Assembly: GCF_030272615.1 (NCBI RefSeq)
Contig: NC_081411.1
Span: 161,174,089-161,238,088, forward strand
Source of the DNA: Cryptomeria japonica
Taxonomy: Eukaryota > Streptophyta > Pinopsida > Cupressales > Cupressaceae
DNA length: 64,000 nucleotides
Reading direction: 5' to 3'
Below are positions 12,097 to 23,699 of this stretch, in pieces. The position numbers and the translations under genes are program-made. Position 1 is the stretch's first letter. Every line of letters starts with the position of its first letter. Under the pieces are notes generated by a model, which saw nothing but the letters and a program-made list of their open reading frames with translations, did no database searches and was not told the DNA's origin.

Positions 12097-15000
12097 TTAG
12101 TTACCATTGGGAGGTGGCAACTAATCAAAAATAGATTTATGCTTTTTCTAGGCCTCAGTGAGAGCGACAGAGAGTGCATCCTTTACACTGTCCATTAAAG
12201 AATTGTGTGCATTAATATCAGCCAATAATGAAATTAAGCCACTTAAAGTGCTTCCCTCTTATGTGGTAGAGGTATAAGTGGCTCTGTTGATCTGTTCTTG
12301 AACTGATGAAAGATGAGGAAGGAATAATGTCTGGAGTGTCACTATATCCATCCTGATCTTATGTTCTTCATTTCTGAGTTCTAACTATTGAGCCATGAGT
12401 TGTTGTAACCTTGTATAAAAATTCTGAATAGAATTTGGCTCTGGGGTCAACTTATTTGAGAGATCGGTGATCTCTTTCTCAATTGCATCAGTTTTATTCT
12501 TGATGTCTTTAATAAATATAGAAAATGTACAGAGTTTCTGAAATAATGAAAGAATGTGCTTGAGTTGAGGGGACAACTCAGCAATAAATTTGACAAGTTT
12601 TACCTTGCCAACAGCAATGGATTTCTGTACTTCTTCTATCATTTTAGCTGTGAGCTCTTTGTCTTTCAGCTTGCTCAAGTACTCAGATGCATCGACTCTA
12701 GATGTTTCTATTTGACTAAGGAGTTCATCTAGTTGAATGTGGATGGCTGCATCGGTTGACATTGTAGCTGAAGGTAGCATTTCGGTCAACAGTGTCTTCA
12801 CCTTCTGAAGTACTTTATTCTTCTTTTGAATGGCCATCTATTTTTCTTGTGTGGCCTTTGCTTTGCATAATTCACCGAATTCAGTAAGTGCTTGCCCCTT
12901 TAATTTTGAAATATCCACATTGGGCAACACTATCGGTTTAGTTAGATCGACTTTAAAACTATGCTTTTTCACCTTCTTCTCTTTACCTCTGGTTGGTTGG
13001 ACCAAGACAATAGCTTGTGAGGCTTGCTGACCCTCGGTAGGTTGCTCGGTAGATGCAACACTTTGGTCTGTTCTTGTAGTCATTGAGGTGTCCTTGGGTG
13101 TCTCGGTACTGGGGGTCTCAACTATAACATTTTCAGACTGGTGACCTTCGGTGCCTGGTGTTGTATCCTTAGGAGCTTTGGTAGAGACAGGTGGCTTGAC
13201 CGGTGGGTAAGGTTGAACTTGTTCTAAAATAGATTCACTTGATACAAGTTTTGCATAGGTAGTGCCTTCTATCATTTCCTGCTCTAGTGCTTCTGCATCC
13301 ATGACATCTTCATCAATTTGAATAGAGTTAGCCGGGTCTTGCTCGGTAGCATCAGGACCTTGCTCGGTGACATCAGGATCATGCTCAGTGACATCAACAA
13401 TTGCAATTTGAGATTGTTCACCGACATCCTTGATTTTGAAGATTTCCTGCCACTTTGCTTTTATCTCATTTTCTACATCAATGTATAGCCCATTCATCAA
13501 TTTTAGGGCACTTTGTTTGACAAGAAACTTTGAATTGTAGGTTGTCAAATTTTCCTTTATTTCAGCTATTGACATATCAAGAAAGAGATGGACTAGACTC
13601 TTTTCTCTGATTTGTTTCTCTGAGTCCATTGCATACTTCCACCTATTATCAATATGCAAATAAAGTTCATCTGGAAGTGACTTTGCTAGTTCTAATGGAG
13701 TTAACCGAAACTTTAGAAGCATGCAGATGACAGCTTCTTCAATTTGTCTCTTCTCATCATTGTTCCTAGTTTCATACTTAACAAATCTAAATGAACTAAA
13801 TCCACCATATTCTTTCAGATTTGCACAGAAATTTTCTACACTATGTATATTTACCTTTTGGCTTTTTACTATCTGGAATTTGTTTGCATCCTCAGACTCT
13901 GTATCACTAGACTCTCTTTCCAATATGAGTCTCCAAGTAGATTTCTTGTAGGTCTTGGTTACCTTGGGAGTAGTAACTTTCTTTTGTCTCTTACTCGGTG
14001 ATGCAGCTGATGCTCTAGTGTTAGGTCTTTTTGTTGGTGGAGTCGGTAGGGCCTTGGAAGTGTCCTGTTTCTTTCTTTTTAACACTTTACCCTTAGGCAG
14101 TTTGCTACTCAATGTTATTGCTGCCTCTTGAGCTTCTGATTCCTCTGCGGTGATGGCAAGAGTGCCTTTGATAGGTGTAGAGGAAGATTCTTCTTTGAAT
14201 TTTTCTGTCAATGCCTTAATCATTTTGGTTGCCTTCCTTGTAGCTTTGGGTACTACAATGCTCATTTTAACCTTTTCCTTAACTTCTTCAAAAGTTCCAT
14301 ATCTTAGCTCAGTAGCATGCCTTGGTAATGAAAGATAGGCATCAATTTGTTGTTGTGTGATATCATAGTCAATCTCGTAACCCATTGGTGGCAAAGATTG
14401 AGTCCTAGGTTCTACAGCATTCACATAACAGTAATCAGTGTCTACCTCAAAACATATATCATCCTTATATTTTTCTACCAGCTGTGGTGGAATCCGGTAC
14501 CTATTGTGCATCTTCTCTTGAAATTTGCTGAAGTAGTCATCCATGATATCATTAAAATTATCTCCCAATTTCTTGATAAAGTCATTTATTTGATGGGTGA
14601 TTGGTTGGTGTAGCTCCTAAACTACTTTACCGATGGCGGGAAAGAACTTCTCAAAGTAGAAAAGCATGCATACAATAAGTGAACCAAACTTCAGTGTATT
14701 TGTTGAGTTGTTTTTCTTTGGCTTCCTGATTGTGTTCAAATTCTCAAATAGGTTCTTCAATAACACTTCACATAAGTCAATCTTCATTCCCTTTTTCACA
14801 ATTTTATAGGCCAAATCAACTGCTACACAGGGTACACTATTTTCCCTTGCTGATTGGAAGAAATAGTAACCAATTACTCTAATAGAAAACTTAAGTTCTA
14901 CATCAGTGACATTGTTTAGTTTTAGTCCTCTGTAGTCAAATTCTACTCCGATTAAACTAATTAACTCCTTCTATGATATCATCTTCTGTGCTCATGCATG

Positions 15001-15438
15001 ATCATAGATAGGATAACCGGTGATCACATGAATGATTTCCTTGGTGATTTTGAATAGTTGCTCTTCTAGCCACATGAAATCGTCATGAATTCTACTCAAA
15101 ACAAATTTAACCCACTAGGGTTTGAACACATGGGGATAGGCTAGGGTGTCAGTTAATCCCTTGATTTTGATATGCTCGAACTTGCTATCCATTTTGCCAT
15201 CGGTGCATAGCTCATCATATGTGTCACTTATCTCAACATGACCGAGTTCTTCAACATGGCATTTGGTGAAGAATCTCACATCTTCAACTAACAAGACTCG
15301 ATCCGGGATGAGTGAAAAGGCAGTTTTTTCATCTGGTTCAAAGGTGACTTTAGGAGTCAATGTGTATTTCAGTGAGGGCTTCTCCCATTCTTGATAGCTA
15401 TGGGATCTTGGATCTTGGGTGCCATTTGTAGATTCCAA
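12097..15438 (-). pseudogene. ~1,114-codon ORF of unknown function carried by the LTR element
   Basis: Starting at an ATG at 15438, one minus-strand frame can be read for 3.3 kb to a TAA at 12097-12099, interrupted only by in-frame stops (near 15112, 15000, 14970, 14616, 12838, 12385 and a few beyond). No frameshift was found. The largest open piece is 576 codons (12838-14568). Residues ~100-280 contain ITGYP, RVIGYYFFQSARENSVPC and TLKFGSLIVCMLFYF, a layout like the putative plant transposon protein domain of other plant elements. The middle is Lys/Pro/Thr/Ser-rich and may be nuclear. The last ~300 residues are helical and probably coiled coil. No enzymatic motif was seen and the function is unknown. 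Confidence 0.75.
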
Positions 15439-15971
15439 ATAAAACTTAGCAAACTATCCTTAGGGTTTGACAGTTTACAAACGGAAAACGCTTCACACTC
15501 GGTAGATAATAGCAATTTGATAAGATCGGAAAACTAGCTTGACAGTGTGATGAGATTTGATGTAAATACCTTGGATTCGCTTTGAATGAAGTTTGATCGC
15601 CTTGATTCACTCTTGCTCCACTCTCTTGAAAACTTGGTAAGTATAAATGACCACGAAAATACCTTTAAGTACACAAAATACCTTATCGGGCTCTATGCAG
15701 ATTAGGTCAAAACATTAAATGCACTTGGTTCACCTTTTAATCAATTTCCTCCTTTTGTTTCCTTTTAACTGATTAACCAAATTTCCTTCATTTACCGACT
15801 TGATAGGCTTCCTGTATACACCGACTTAGCAGGTTTCCTGTAAAGTACTTTTGATAGAATTTCAAACTTACTAATGCATCTTGACTATGCGGATTTTGAA
15901 TTTAGTACATAATAGAACAGGAACTGTTATGATTTTAACTTTCAGAGAATGCAGTCCCTTCATACCTTTGC

Positions 15972-17327
15972 TGATTAATTTGGAATAGGTGCACCTAGCT
16001 CGGTAGGTAAGGTGCTTTCTTCATCTAACATGGTTTCCTTCTTTCTCCAAATCATCTTTAATTTCTCTTTTATTTCCTCGGTGTCTCTTCTAGGTTGATC
16101 TCTGCAATCTATAGCTAAATGTCCAACTTTGTGACAATGAAAACATGCCATAACAGGATTTCTCCATGATCTTCGGTTGTTCATCCCAAACCTTATAAAA
16201 TAGTTGGCACTTATATGTCCATATCTTCCACAACATTCACACCATATCCTTGTATTGTAATCCCATGGTACTGCTGCATATTATCGGTAAGGATCTGGGT
16301 GAGTTCGGTAACCTTTAGCATTTGCTCGGTGTGCAAACCACATGTGGTTCTTTTGCTTAAGCCAGCACTTCTCGGTACTATGTCCATATCTATTGCAGTT
16401 TCTACAAAACCCTTTGAATTTTGCCTTTTGATAGTTGTTAACAGACTTTGTCCTACATTGATTAGATGTATGACCATATTTATTGCAATTGTAACAATAA
16501 TCATTGGACTTAGTGACATTCGGTTGCTTATCTTTTCTGATTTGGCATATGTTGGCAGTATGACCTTGATTTCCATAGTAGTTGCAAATAGACTTCTTTC
16601 CTTTGATGTTCTTCTTGATTCCAGCTTGCTTAGATGATTCTCCTCTCTTGGTAGTATAGATTCCCTTCTCAGTAGAATCTTTTCCTTTGTAACCAAGTCC
16701 TGCTTCTTTGTAGGGTCGTCTTATATTCAATTGCTCATCCAACATCTTTGATGCTTCATAGCTCTTCTTCAGTGTTTCTTTGGATTTCTTCTCTGTTTCA
16801 AGTTCATTGGTCAACCTTGATACTTCAAGTTTCAATGCTTGATTCTCATCATCTTTCAGAATTGCTTCATGATGTGCATAACCTAGTTGATCTATCATAT
16901 TTTGTTGAATCCCAATCAATCTTGTGATTTTATTATTTTTATCAGATACCAAGACTTCAATTTGTTGTTTCTCTCTTTGTAGATTTCTAGCTTTATCCTC
17001 AGCTATCCTCAATGTATCTAGGCTTTCAGTCATATGTGTAGCGAAATTTTCTTGTTCTCTTTTCATTGCTTTTATTTGATCAGCCAGTGCTTTGTTCTTT
17101 TCTTTCAATACTCTAATCATTTCTTCAGTTTCTTCAGATATACTGTTCTCAGATGATGTCTCAATTTGCTCCACTAACTCTTGAGAGTCCTGCAAGTCAT
17201 CAGATAATCTTCTTCTTACTTTCAAGGGTTTTTGCATTTGCCTTTGCATGTCTGCAATCACTTGATTAGCATGATCCAGCTCTTCTTGTAGATATACAAT
17301 CCTCCGAGATTGTTTATAGCCTTCCAT
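15972..17327 (-). pseudogene. gag-like protein with coiled coil and five CCHC zinc knuckles
   Basis: The frame starts at ATG 17327 (MEGYKQS), about 50 bases after the PBS, and runs to a TAA at 15972, ~450 codons, with a single internal stop near 16278 (TAA where CAA is plausible). Residues ~10-230 are heptad-rich coiled coil. The C-terminal half has five knuckles: CNYYGNQGHTANIC (second Cys lost), CYNCNKYGHTSNQC, CRNCNRYGHSTEKC, CECCGRYGHISANYF (last Cys lost) and CFHCHKVGHLAIDC. It is a nucleocapsid-like RNA-binding protein; the capsid part is not a standard Retrotrans_gag match by eye. It would package the element's RNA in particles of a helper. Confidence 0.75.
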
Positions 17328-17375
17328 TGATAAGATCTTTCTCTTTAGGTAGTTAAACCCTTTTCCAAGATTCAA

Positions 17376-17387
17376 GCTTTGATACCA
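17376..17387 (-). other. primer binding site, Met-tRNA type
   Basis: The minus strand reads TGGTATCAAAGC, one base from TGGTATCAGAGC, two bases inside the 5' LTR. Confidence 0.85.
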
Positions 17388-17389
17388 AT

Positions 17390-18524
17390 TGTTAGGCCCA
17401 ATCTGGAAAGCTAATGTACTGAGAGGGGAGGAGTGAATCAGTACTTCAAAACTTTTCTCAAATAATAATTTTACTGTTATGCATAAATTGAATAATACAA
17501 TAACATAAAATAAAGCTAAAACAAATAGATACCAATAATACATGATTCACTCCATAACACATATATTTTGGTTACGTAGAAACTCTTGGTTAGAGAGAAA
17601 AACTGCGATGGGGATGGCACCCAAAACTTCACTACTGCAATAATAAAGATGCTCGGTTAGAGCTACATTTTAACTATTTCTGATAGCTTACTCCGTTAGG
17701 AGTATCAAGATCTGTTAGATCTACCTTGTTAAAGGATTTCACAACACTTAGTCTAAATGCTGCACTTGGTTAGAGGCTTTACAATTTATAGACTTGATTA
17801 GAGTCTTTTACCTTGTTAGAGGTATCTCTTACAATATTACAATATTACAATAAAATCATTACAAATATTTGCAACTTTACATCTGAAATGTTATAGCAGA
17901 TTCCATGTGATCAGAATAAGATTACCTTGCTTATAGCATACCTCAGTAACCCATATAGTAACTCGGTAAACCCTTATGTTGACTCTGTTCTTCGGTTGTT
18001 CACTGAAACCCTTCTCAGTGACCTTTGTCTCTGTAACAGTCTTCTTTTATGCATACTTTTTACATACATAACTCATGCTGTATAAATAGATCTCATATGA
18101 CGGTGATCTAATTCATTGCTTCGATCTTACAAACATGATTTATTGAATGAATAACCATGCAGATTATTTCATTGGTTAGATGACCTCAAAATCATATATA
18201 ATCTTCTAGTGCAATTTCCAATGTGATAATGGTTAGATGTGCCTCGATCTTGTAACATGTTTTCATATGCATGTCCAGGTTCAATGTATCTGGTAACACA
18301 TTTCACTCGGTGTGTCATCTTTACTGCTCGGTAGACATAAAAAGATACTTCGTAGATAGCTCGGTGTATACTGCATTCTATGACTGCTTTCTCTATAACC
18401 AACTAGACTGTGCATACCGACTTCTCTGTGTATACCGACTGCATGATTCGGTAGAGCTAACCGACTAGAGTATATACTATGACTTTGAATATAAAAACTA
18501 ATGGCAATTTGATAAGTAATAACA
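17390..18524 (-). repeat. 5' LTR of the non-autonomous element
   Basis: Plus-strand TGTTAGGCCC ... AAGTAATAACA, with proper TG/CA ends. Near the PBS side lies GAGAGGGGAGGAGTGAATCA, shared with three other LTRs here. Transcription would start in this copy on the minus strand. Confidence 0.9.
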
Positions 18525-18529
18525 GTGAC
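18525..18529. repeat. target-site duplication GTGAC (right)
   Basis: Matches 10534-10538; after it LINE-A sequence resumes. Confidence 0.85.
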
Positions 18530-20150
18530 CACATTGACCAAATCATAGAGTTCCTCAGATGCACACCCCAAAGTGGAAGCACAAAAAGAGGGGAGGAAGG
18601 GTCCAACTCCACAATAGGGGGAGGGGAGGCCTTCGAATGGGAAGGACAAAAAGGAACCATCGTCCATCCTTCAAAAGAAGAAGAACAAAGCATCATACCG
18701 ACCAAAGGAGTCCCATCTAAAATTTGCATGCCCAAAGAGAGAGGGAGGTGAACCTCCAAAGTGACCTCCAAGGGGGAGATAGTAGCAACCATCGAGGGAG
18801 AAGAAAAAGTCACCTAGGTAGGAACTTCCATCACCACTGGATTAGAGTAGGGACTGACTACTAAATCAGGAGAAGGGCCAACCTCATCCACACCAAGTTG
18901 ACCAACGTGAGGAAGATATGAATTAGGAATAGGAGTGGGGGTGGAGAGTACATCACCACTTAGCATTTCAACATCCAATGAAACCAAGCCTCTAGTAGAA
19001 ATAGAGGGGGATTAAATCTTTCCTTTACCTTTAGACTCTAGAACCACCATTCTACCTCGAGGACAAGCATTGGCTAGGTGACTAGTCGATGAGAAACACT
19101 GACAAAAAGGGGTCAAATTCTCATACTCCAAGGCTTGAGTCCAAGAACCAAACCAAGACTTCAACACAACAGAGGTCGACATGAAGGTACTAGGAGAAAA
19201 ACCAACACATGACTGAGCAAAAACCATTCTCAATCATTGGCAAGTGACTGAATCCACCATAATAAATTGGCCAAACTAGTTGGCAATACCTTCAATAATC
19301 TCCTCATCCCAGTATTCAAGAGGAAGACTAGGTAGATGAACCCAAGTAGGGATAGCACTAGAGAGTAGGGAGTTGGGCTTATGGCCTGGGTGCCATTTGC
19401 TAAGATGCAACATTTGTTTAGCATAAAGCCACAACCTTGAGGAAAGAACTTTCACACAATCTTCTGAGAGAGAGAATGAAAAATTGAAGAGGCCCTTAGG
19501 GAGAGCTAAAATAGAGAGGATGTCTTTAATAGCCCACTTAGTAGCAGACCACTTCTTAACTGCAACAATATCAGGGTGTCAACCCACAAACTTGCCAACC
19601 AGAGCATTAGCCATCTTAGCAAGGGGTCAGTCCAAAGAGACATCCTTAATATTGACACATGTTCCAAGATCAGATTTCTCAATAAAGACCCACCTGTAGG
19701 TTGCAATAAAGCACCACTAAACAAATCCTTCTAGGGGCCTGAAGAAAGAGACATGTCAAAGCCCGCATGATAGGGACCCAGAGCTGCATTGACCTCAAAA
19801 CCCAGGACACCTAAAGGAAAGCCCATGATCGAAGGTTCTAAGGGGGGAGACATACCCCCAAACACATTGACCCCAAGGACAGGGGAAGAAACATGTGAAT
19901 AGTCCCCCAAAATTTCTGGGAAATAAAGGTGCTATCCATAAAGGTGGTTTTCCCCATGACATCTAGATTGCAAGCCACTCCAAAGCCAACCCCAACACCA
20001 CAACCATCGCCCACCCAAAATAGGCTAGGAGGTTCTCGCTCACTACCACTTGCAAAGTTCATTTCAAATCTTATTATCAATAAGATTAAATTACATATGT
20101 CAATGTTTTGAAATTGCCTATACATTAAGGTTAAAGAATGCATGAAAATA
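18530..20150 (-). pseudogene. LINE-A ORF1: DUF4283 and zinc-knuckle protein (5' part)
   Basis: Minus strand: a DUF4283-like domain can be followed through several frames: IVAVKKWSATKWAIKDIL and LPKGLFNFSFSL (19430-19590), RLWLYAKQMLHLSKWHPG (~19380-19440), then VHLPSLPLEYWDEEIIEG and a GxFI block (19270-19350). A CCHC knuckle follows, CQCFSSTSHLANAC (19060-19110), then a Ser/Pro-rich tail. This matches ORF1 of plant L1 LINEs, an RNA chaperone of the RNP. It joins the endonuclease/RT part at 10533 across the inserted LTR element. Several frameshifts. Confidence 0.8.
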
Positions 20151-20269
20151 TTGAAATAACACTAGTAGAATGCCAACGATGAAAACTGATAGACAAGATA
20201 TATTCTATCATCTTGGATGTTTATAGAGAATTTTCAATCATTGATTTAAAAAAAAATAGATTCTCCATT

Positions 20270-21010
20270 ATTCCCTTTCTCTCCCTCTCTCTCTATCTCC
20301 CCCCCTCTCTCCTTTTCTCTTCCTATATATATCTCTCTCTTTCCCTTCCCATATATCTCTATCTCTGCCTCTCTCTCTCCATCTCTATCTCTTGTTATTT
20401 CCCTCCCCTTCTCTCTATATTTTCTTATATATTTGTCTCTCCATCACTTTATCTCACCATCTATATGTTTCTCTATCTCTCCCTCTCACTCTCCCTCTCC
20501 CTATTCCTATATACCTCTATCTCTCCCTATCTCTTTATCTTATGTCTCCCTCTACCTCTGTCTATCTATTTGCCTCTGTCTTCCTCTCTCATTCTATCTT
20601 CCTCTTTCCCGCTCTATCTCTAGACATGTCTCCCACTCTCTATTCATCCATCTCTCCCTCTCCCTCTTCTTAGACCTCTACATCTATATCTTTTTGCCTC
20701 TCTATCTCTATATATCTCTTTGTCTTTCTATCTCTATCTATCCTATTTCTTCTTCCATCTATCTTGTTATCTCTCCATCTCTACACCTTGATATCTCTAC
20801 CACTCTCTATATATTTCTACCTATCCGTTTCTTTATCTTTCTATCTCTCATTCTTTCCCTCTCTCTCCTTCTTTATATATTTATCTATCCTTTTCTCATC
20901 TCTCTTTATCTCACCCCATCCTTCTCTCTGCATCCCTCTCCCTTACCATCTCCATCTCTATCTCCTTAACCACTGTATCTCTTCCTCTTTTTATCGCTAC
21001 CTCTCCCTCG
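20270..21010 (+). repeat. polypyrimidine tract (CT/TCTCTA-rich)
   Basis: About 740 bp with almost only C and T on the plus strand, built of CTCTCTC, CCCTCTC and TATCTC variants with occasional A. Long plus-strand ORFs here (Ser/Leu/Tyr/Pro repeats) are by-products of the composition. Confidence 0.9.
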
Positions 21011-21303
21011 GGTATTATGAATGTAACATGAGTTTTGATAATAGAGACTAATTTAGAGGTTTTGTTTTAGTCATGTTTGTATCCACAAAGTGGATGTACA
21101 ATTGATTTAAAGCTATCAGTTATCCATTAATACCTTAGTTGCACAAACAATATCATTTGTTAAATGATCTATTGTTTGACTTCATGTATTACACAAATGT
21201 ATGCAAAAACATACCAAATTTTTTCTTAATTTATCTTCCAAAACTCTTTGGTGTACCCATTGCACACCAAGGTGCAATTGTTAGTTTAATTTTCATTTTA
21301 AAC
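21011..21303. other. unclassified AT-rich spacer
   Basis: No ORF, repeat or site recognised. Confidence 0.5.
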
Positions 21304-21697
21304 TAGGGGAGATGACCCATTGGTTGAACATGTTCTAATTGTTGTGATAGTAGTTGTTGATTTAATACCCATACTTGTTGATTTAATGTCCAATTTTTCT
21401 TGACAACATCGCACCAATGGTTATGACTTTAAAGTTGTTATTGCTATGATGACCACCCATAATTGAATGAAGTGTCACAAGTATGGGGGTCTCTTTTGCA
21501 TGACTATTGTCTCACCTTTTTTTAAGGCTGTTTTGAACACTTTAGCAAAAAGCATGCTGATGTTGTTCCAAAACCTTAATTATAAGTAGATGACTTGTCA
21601 AGTAAGTTGTTGTAAATTAAGAGTATTTTGAAATTTTCTACATAAGATTTTGAAAAGCACTAAATTAGAATGCACAATTACTGGATCATCTCCCCTA
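21304..21697. mobile_element. MITE-like element with ~16-bp terminal inverted repeats
   Basis: TAGGGGAGATGACCCA at 21304-21319 is inverted with one mismatch as TGGATCATCTCCCCTA at 21682-21697. Counting the outermost TA as target duplication leaves a ~390-bp non-coding element with ends GGGGAGATGACCCA, as in Tc1/mariner-type MITEs. No internal coding region. The TIR differs from the Stowaway consensus, so the family is not named. Confidence 0.6.
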
Positions 21698-22199
21698 ATC
21701 TATTCTATGAGGCATTTGATGAGTTGTTTCCCGTGTTTTGTCTATGATTGTAAGTTTTGAATTAACGAGCGTACTTCTTAAAATGCTACAGATAAATTGG
21801 CTCCAAAACTGCATGCCAATATTACGGAAAGTCAATAACGTAAAATTTTTCAAAAATTAAAGATCGTTGATCGTGATCAGCAGATTTAATTGCGGTTTTG
21901 ATTTTTTGAATTTTTTTGAAAAACTCAATAACACGAATTTTATAACCCCTTTTTGAAACCAGTTTAACCATCAGCGTTAGAAAGTACACCTTAAAAAGTT
22001 AAAATTGTGAGACGTATTCTTTCATCAGTGCTTTGTCACAATTTTTATGTAAACGTGAACAATGAAACACATTGTAGTGGCGGTTTAAGCGTAAGTGGCC
22101 AGTTGCCGGTGAATTGCCATGGGCAGGTGTAAGTGGCATGTTGTCGGTGAAAGGCTATGGACAGGTGTAAGTAGTGGCTATTGTCAATATGAAAAGAGT
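21698..22199. other. unclassified spacer with a short ~37-bp tandem repeat
   Basis: Mostly unrecognised. At about 22091-22170 a unit GTAAGTGGC..GTTG.CGGTGAA..GC.ATGG.CAG occurs twice plus a partial third, with a period near 37 bp. Confidence 0.5.
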
Positions 22200-22556
22200 A
22201 CATTCACATGGACTTCCTACCAAAAATTTAGAGACACGATCGACGTTAATCACATGGGCAAAGGGAATATGGGTCCCACACAAAGGGTAGTACGTAGCTT
22301 ATGTCAAATCCTACATCAACTTTTCGCATGATAATCTACCAGTAAAATGATATGTACATGCGTAAGTTTGACGTATTGTGATTTCAAAATATGAAAGAAT
22401 ATATTCACATGGATCGCCTGACATAATGTCCCGAAATTTGAAGACACGATTGACGTAAGTCACATAAGCAAAGGAAGGAAGGATCCCACACAAGATTAGC
22501 ACATAGCCTATGTTAAATCGCACATCAAATCTGATTATAAAGTGAGGTTTTAAAAT
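22200..22556. repeat. dispersed ~200-bp repeat family, copy 2 (two tandem units)
   Basis: Two units, starting at about 22200 and 22401 (period ~201), share ATTCACATGGA, AAATTT.GAGACACGAT, GACGT.A.TCACAT, TCCCACACAA and TA.C.TAGC.TATGT.AAATC. The array also matches 689-1030. No coding capacity. Confidence 0.65.
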
Positions 22557-23699
22557 GATTTCATGAAAGGAGAACGGGGCTTCCAACTTTAGTAAAACTA
22601 ACTGTTTATCAGAGTTATTAGATTTCCACTATTCATTTAAATATTATATTTGTATAGAATTTCTGGATTTGATTGTGTTAAAAAAATTTAACCATCAATG
22701 TTTTCAATTACATTCTGTGATTCTATTTTATTAAAAAAATTTAACTAAATGAAAATACTGGATTATACAGATTTTGATATTGTCTTTTTTTTATTATTAT
22801 ACTAGCATTTGTATCAAAAGGAGGTCCGATAGTAAAATATACTTTAAATAATAAATATTGGAAGTACAAAATCATATCATGTAAAAATTTCATTGATTAG
22901 TAATAATTATTTGTAATTTTATAAAATTGATTTTAAAATATAAACCTTTCAAACACGTCTCACCCCAAAAAACCAACTCTTATTCTTATAAACTATAAAA
23001 ACCTAAAAGTATTAAACAAATCTTTGGGGAAACAAAAAACAAAAGTCTTCTAATCTTAAACTATATTAAAAATTCTCTGCAATCTTTTAAAAACTATATT
23101 AAAAAAAATTATGCCACCTTAAGAAATTTGACTTGAGTAATGAACTCGAGAAAAAGGATTACAAGATTGAAGAATTGCGTGGAACATGAATATTTTTTTG
23201 TGAAGTACATTATATTGTTTAAGGAGCTGTAGAATTATGATATTTATAAATTAAAATGAAATATGTTAACCAAAATTTGAAAGAGTAGTGCACAAGTATT
23301 CAAATCTTGGATCTCGAATTTCGTATACAACATAGTGTAAATGAATTCATAAGTCAAAATGTTACAACATATTATAATTTCCCAATATGATAAATAAAAG
23401 CCAATAACATTGTCCAATATCATAAAGAATTATTTTTAACTTTTCCTAATAAATCATACAAAAATAGAGGATGGATTATACCAACAAACAATTAAGCTAA
23501 ATTAAATTAAGAAATTTTTGTTCCCTTAGAAAATAAAATATTAAAACTATATAACACTCAAGACAATAGAGTTTATCATATGCTAACAAAGTGAAGAAGA
23601 AGGCATATGTTGTAGGGACTTATAACCTTCTTTAGTAAATGCCTGATTTTTATTTGGTTCAAATGATAGAATCTTTATAGTTTGAGTACACAATATGTC
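22557..23699. other. AT-rich spacer with one short repeat
   Basis: 22580-22648 (CCAACTTTAGTAAAACTAAC ... ATTCATTTAAATATTAT) recurs at 24060-24122. The remainder to 23699 is AT-rich, without ORF or recognised element. Confidence 0.5.

Larger units (their letters stand above)
10539..18524 (-). mobile_element. complete non-autonomous LTR retrotransposon (gag + long unknown ORF, no pol)
   Basis: Two similar direct repeats (10539-11691 and 17390-18524) bound a ~5.7-kb interior and are flanked by the GTGAC duplication. A Met-tRNA type PBS sits beside the right LTR and a purine tract beside the left, so it is read on the minus strand. The interior has only a coiled-coil/CCHC gag (15972-17327) and a ~1,114-codon unknown frame (12097-15438). 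No protease, RT, RNase H or integrase motif was found, so it must have been mobilised by another element. It sits inside LINE-A. Confidence 0.85.

Noticed and set aside
12838-14568. 576-codon ORF as an intact host gene
   Set aside because: It lies between matched LTRs in the element's orientation and its frame continues on both sides beyond in-frame stops.
16211-16696. Overlapping ORFs on both strands at the zinc-knuckle region
   Set aside because: Shadows of the gag frame, which carries the CCHC motifs.
20213-21051. Overlapping plus-strand ORFs in the polypyrimidine block
   Set aside because: Same reason: low-complexity sequence lacking stops.
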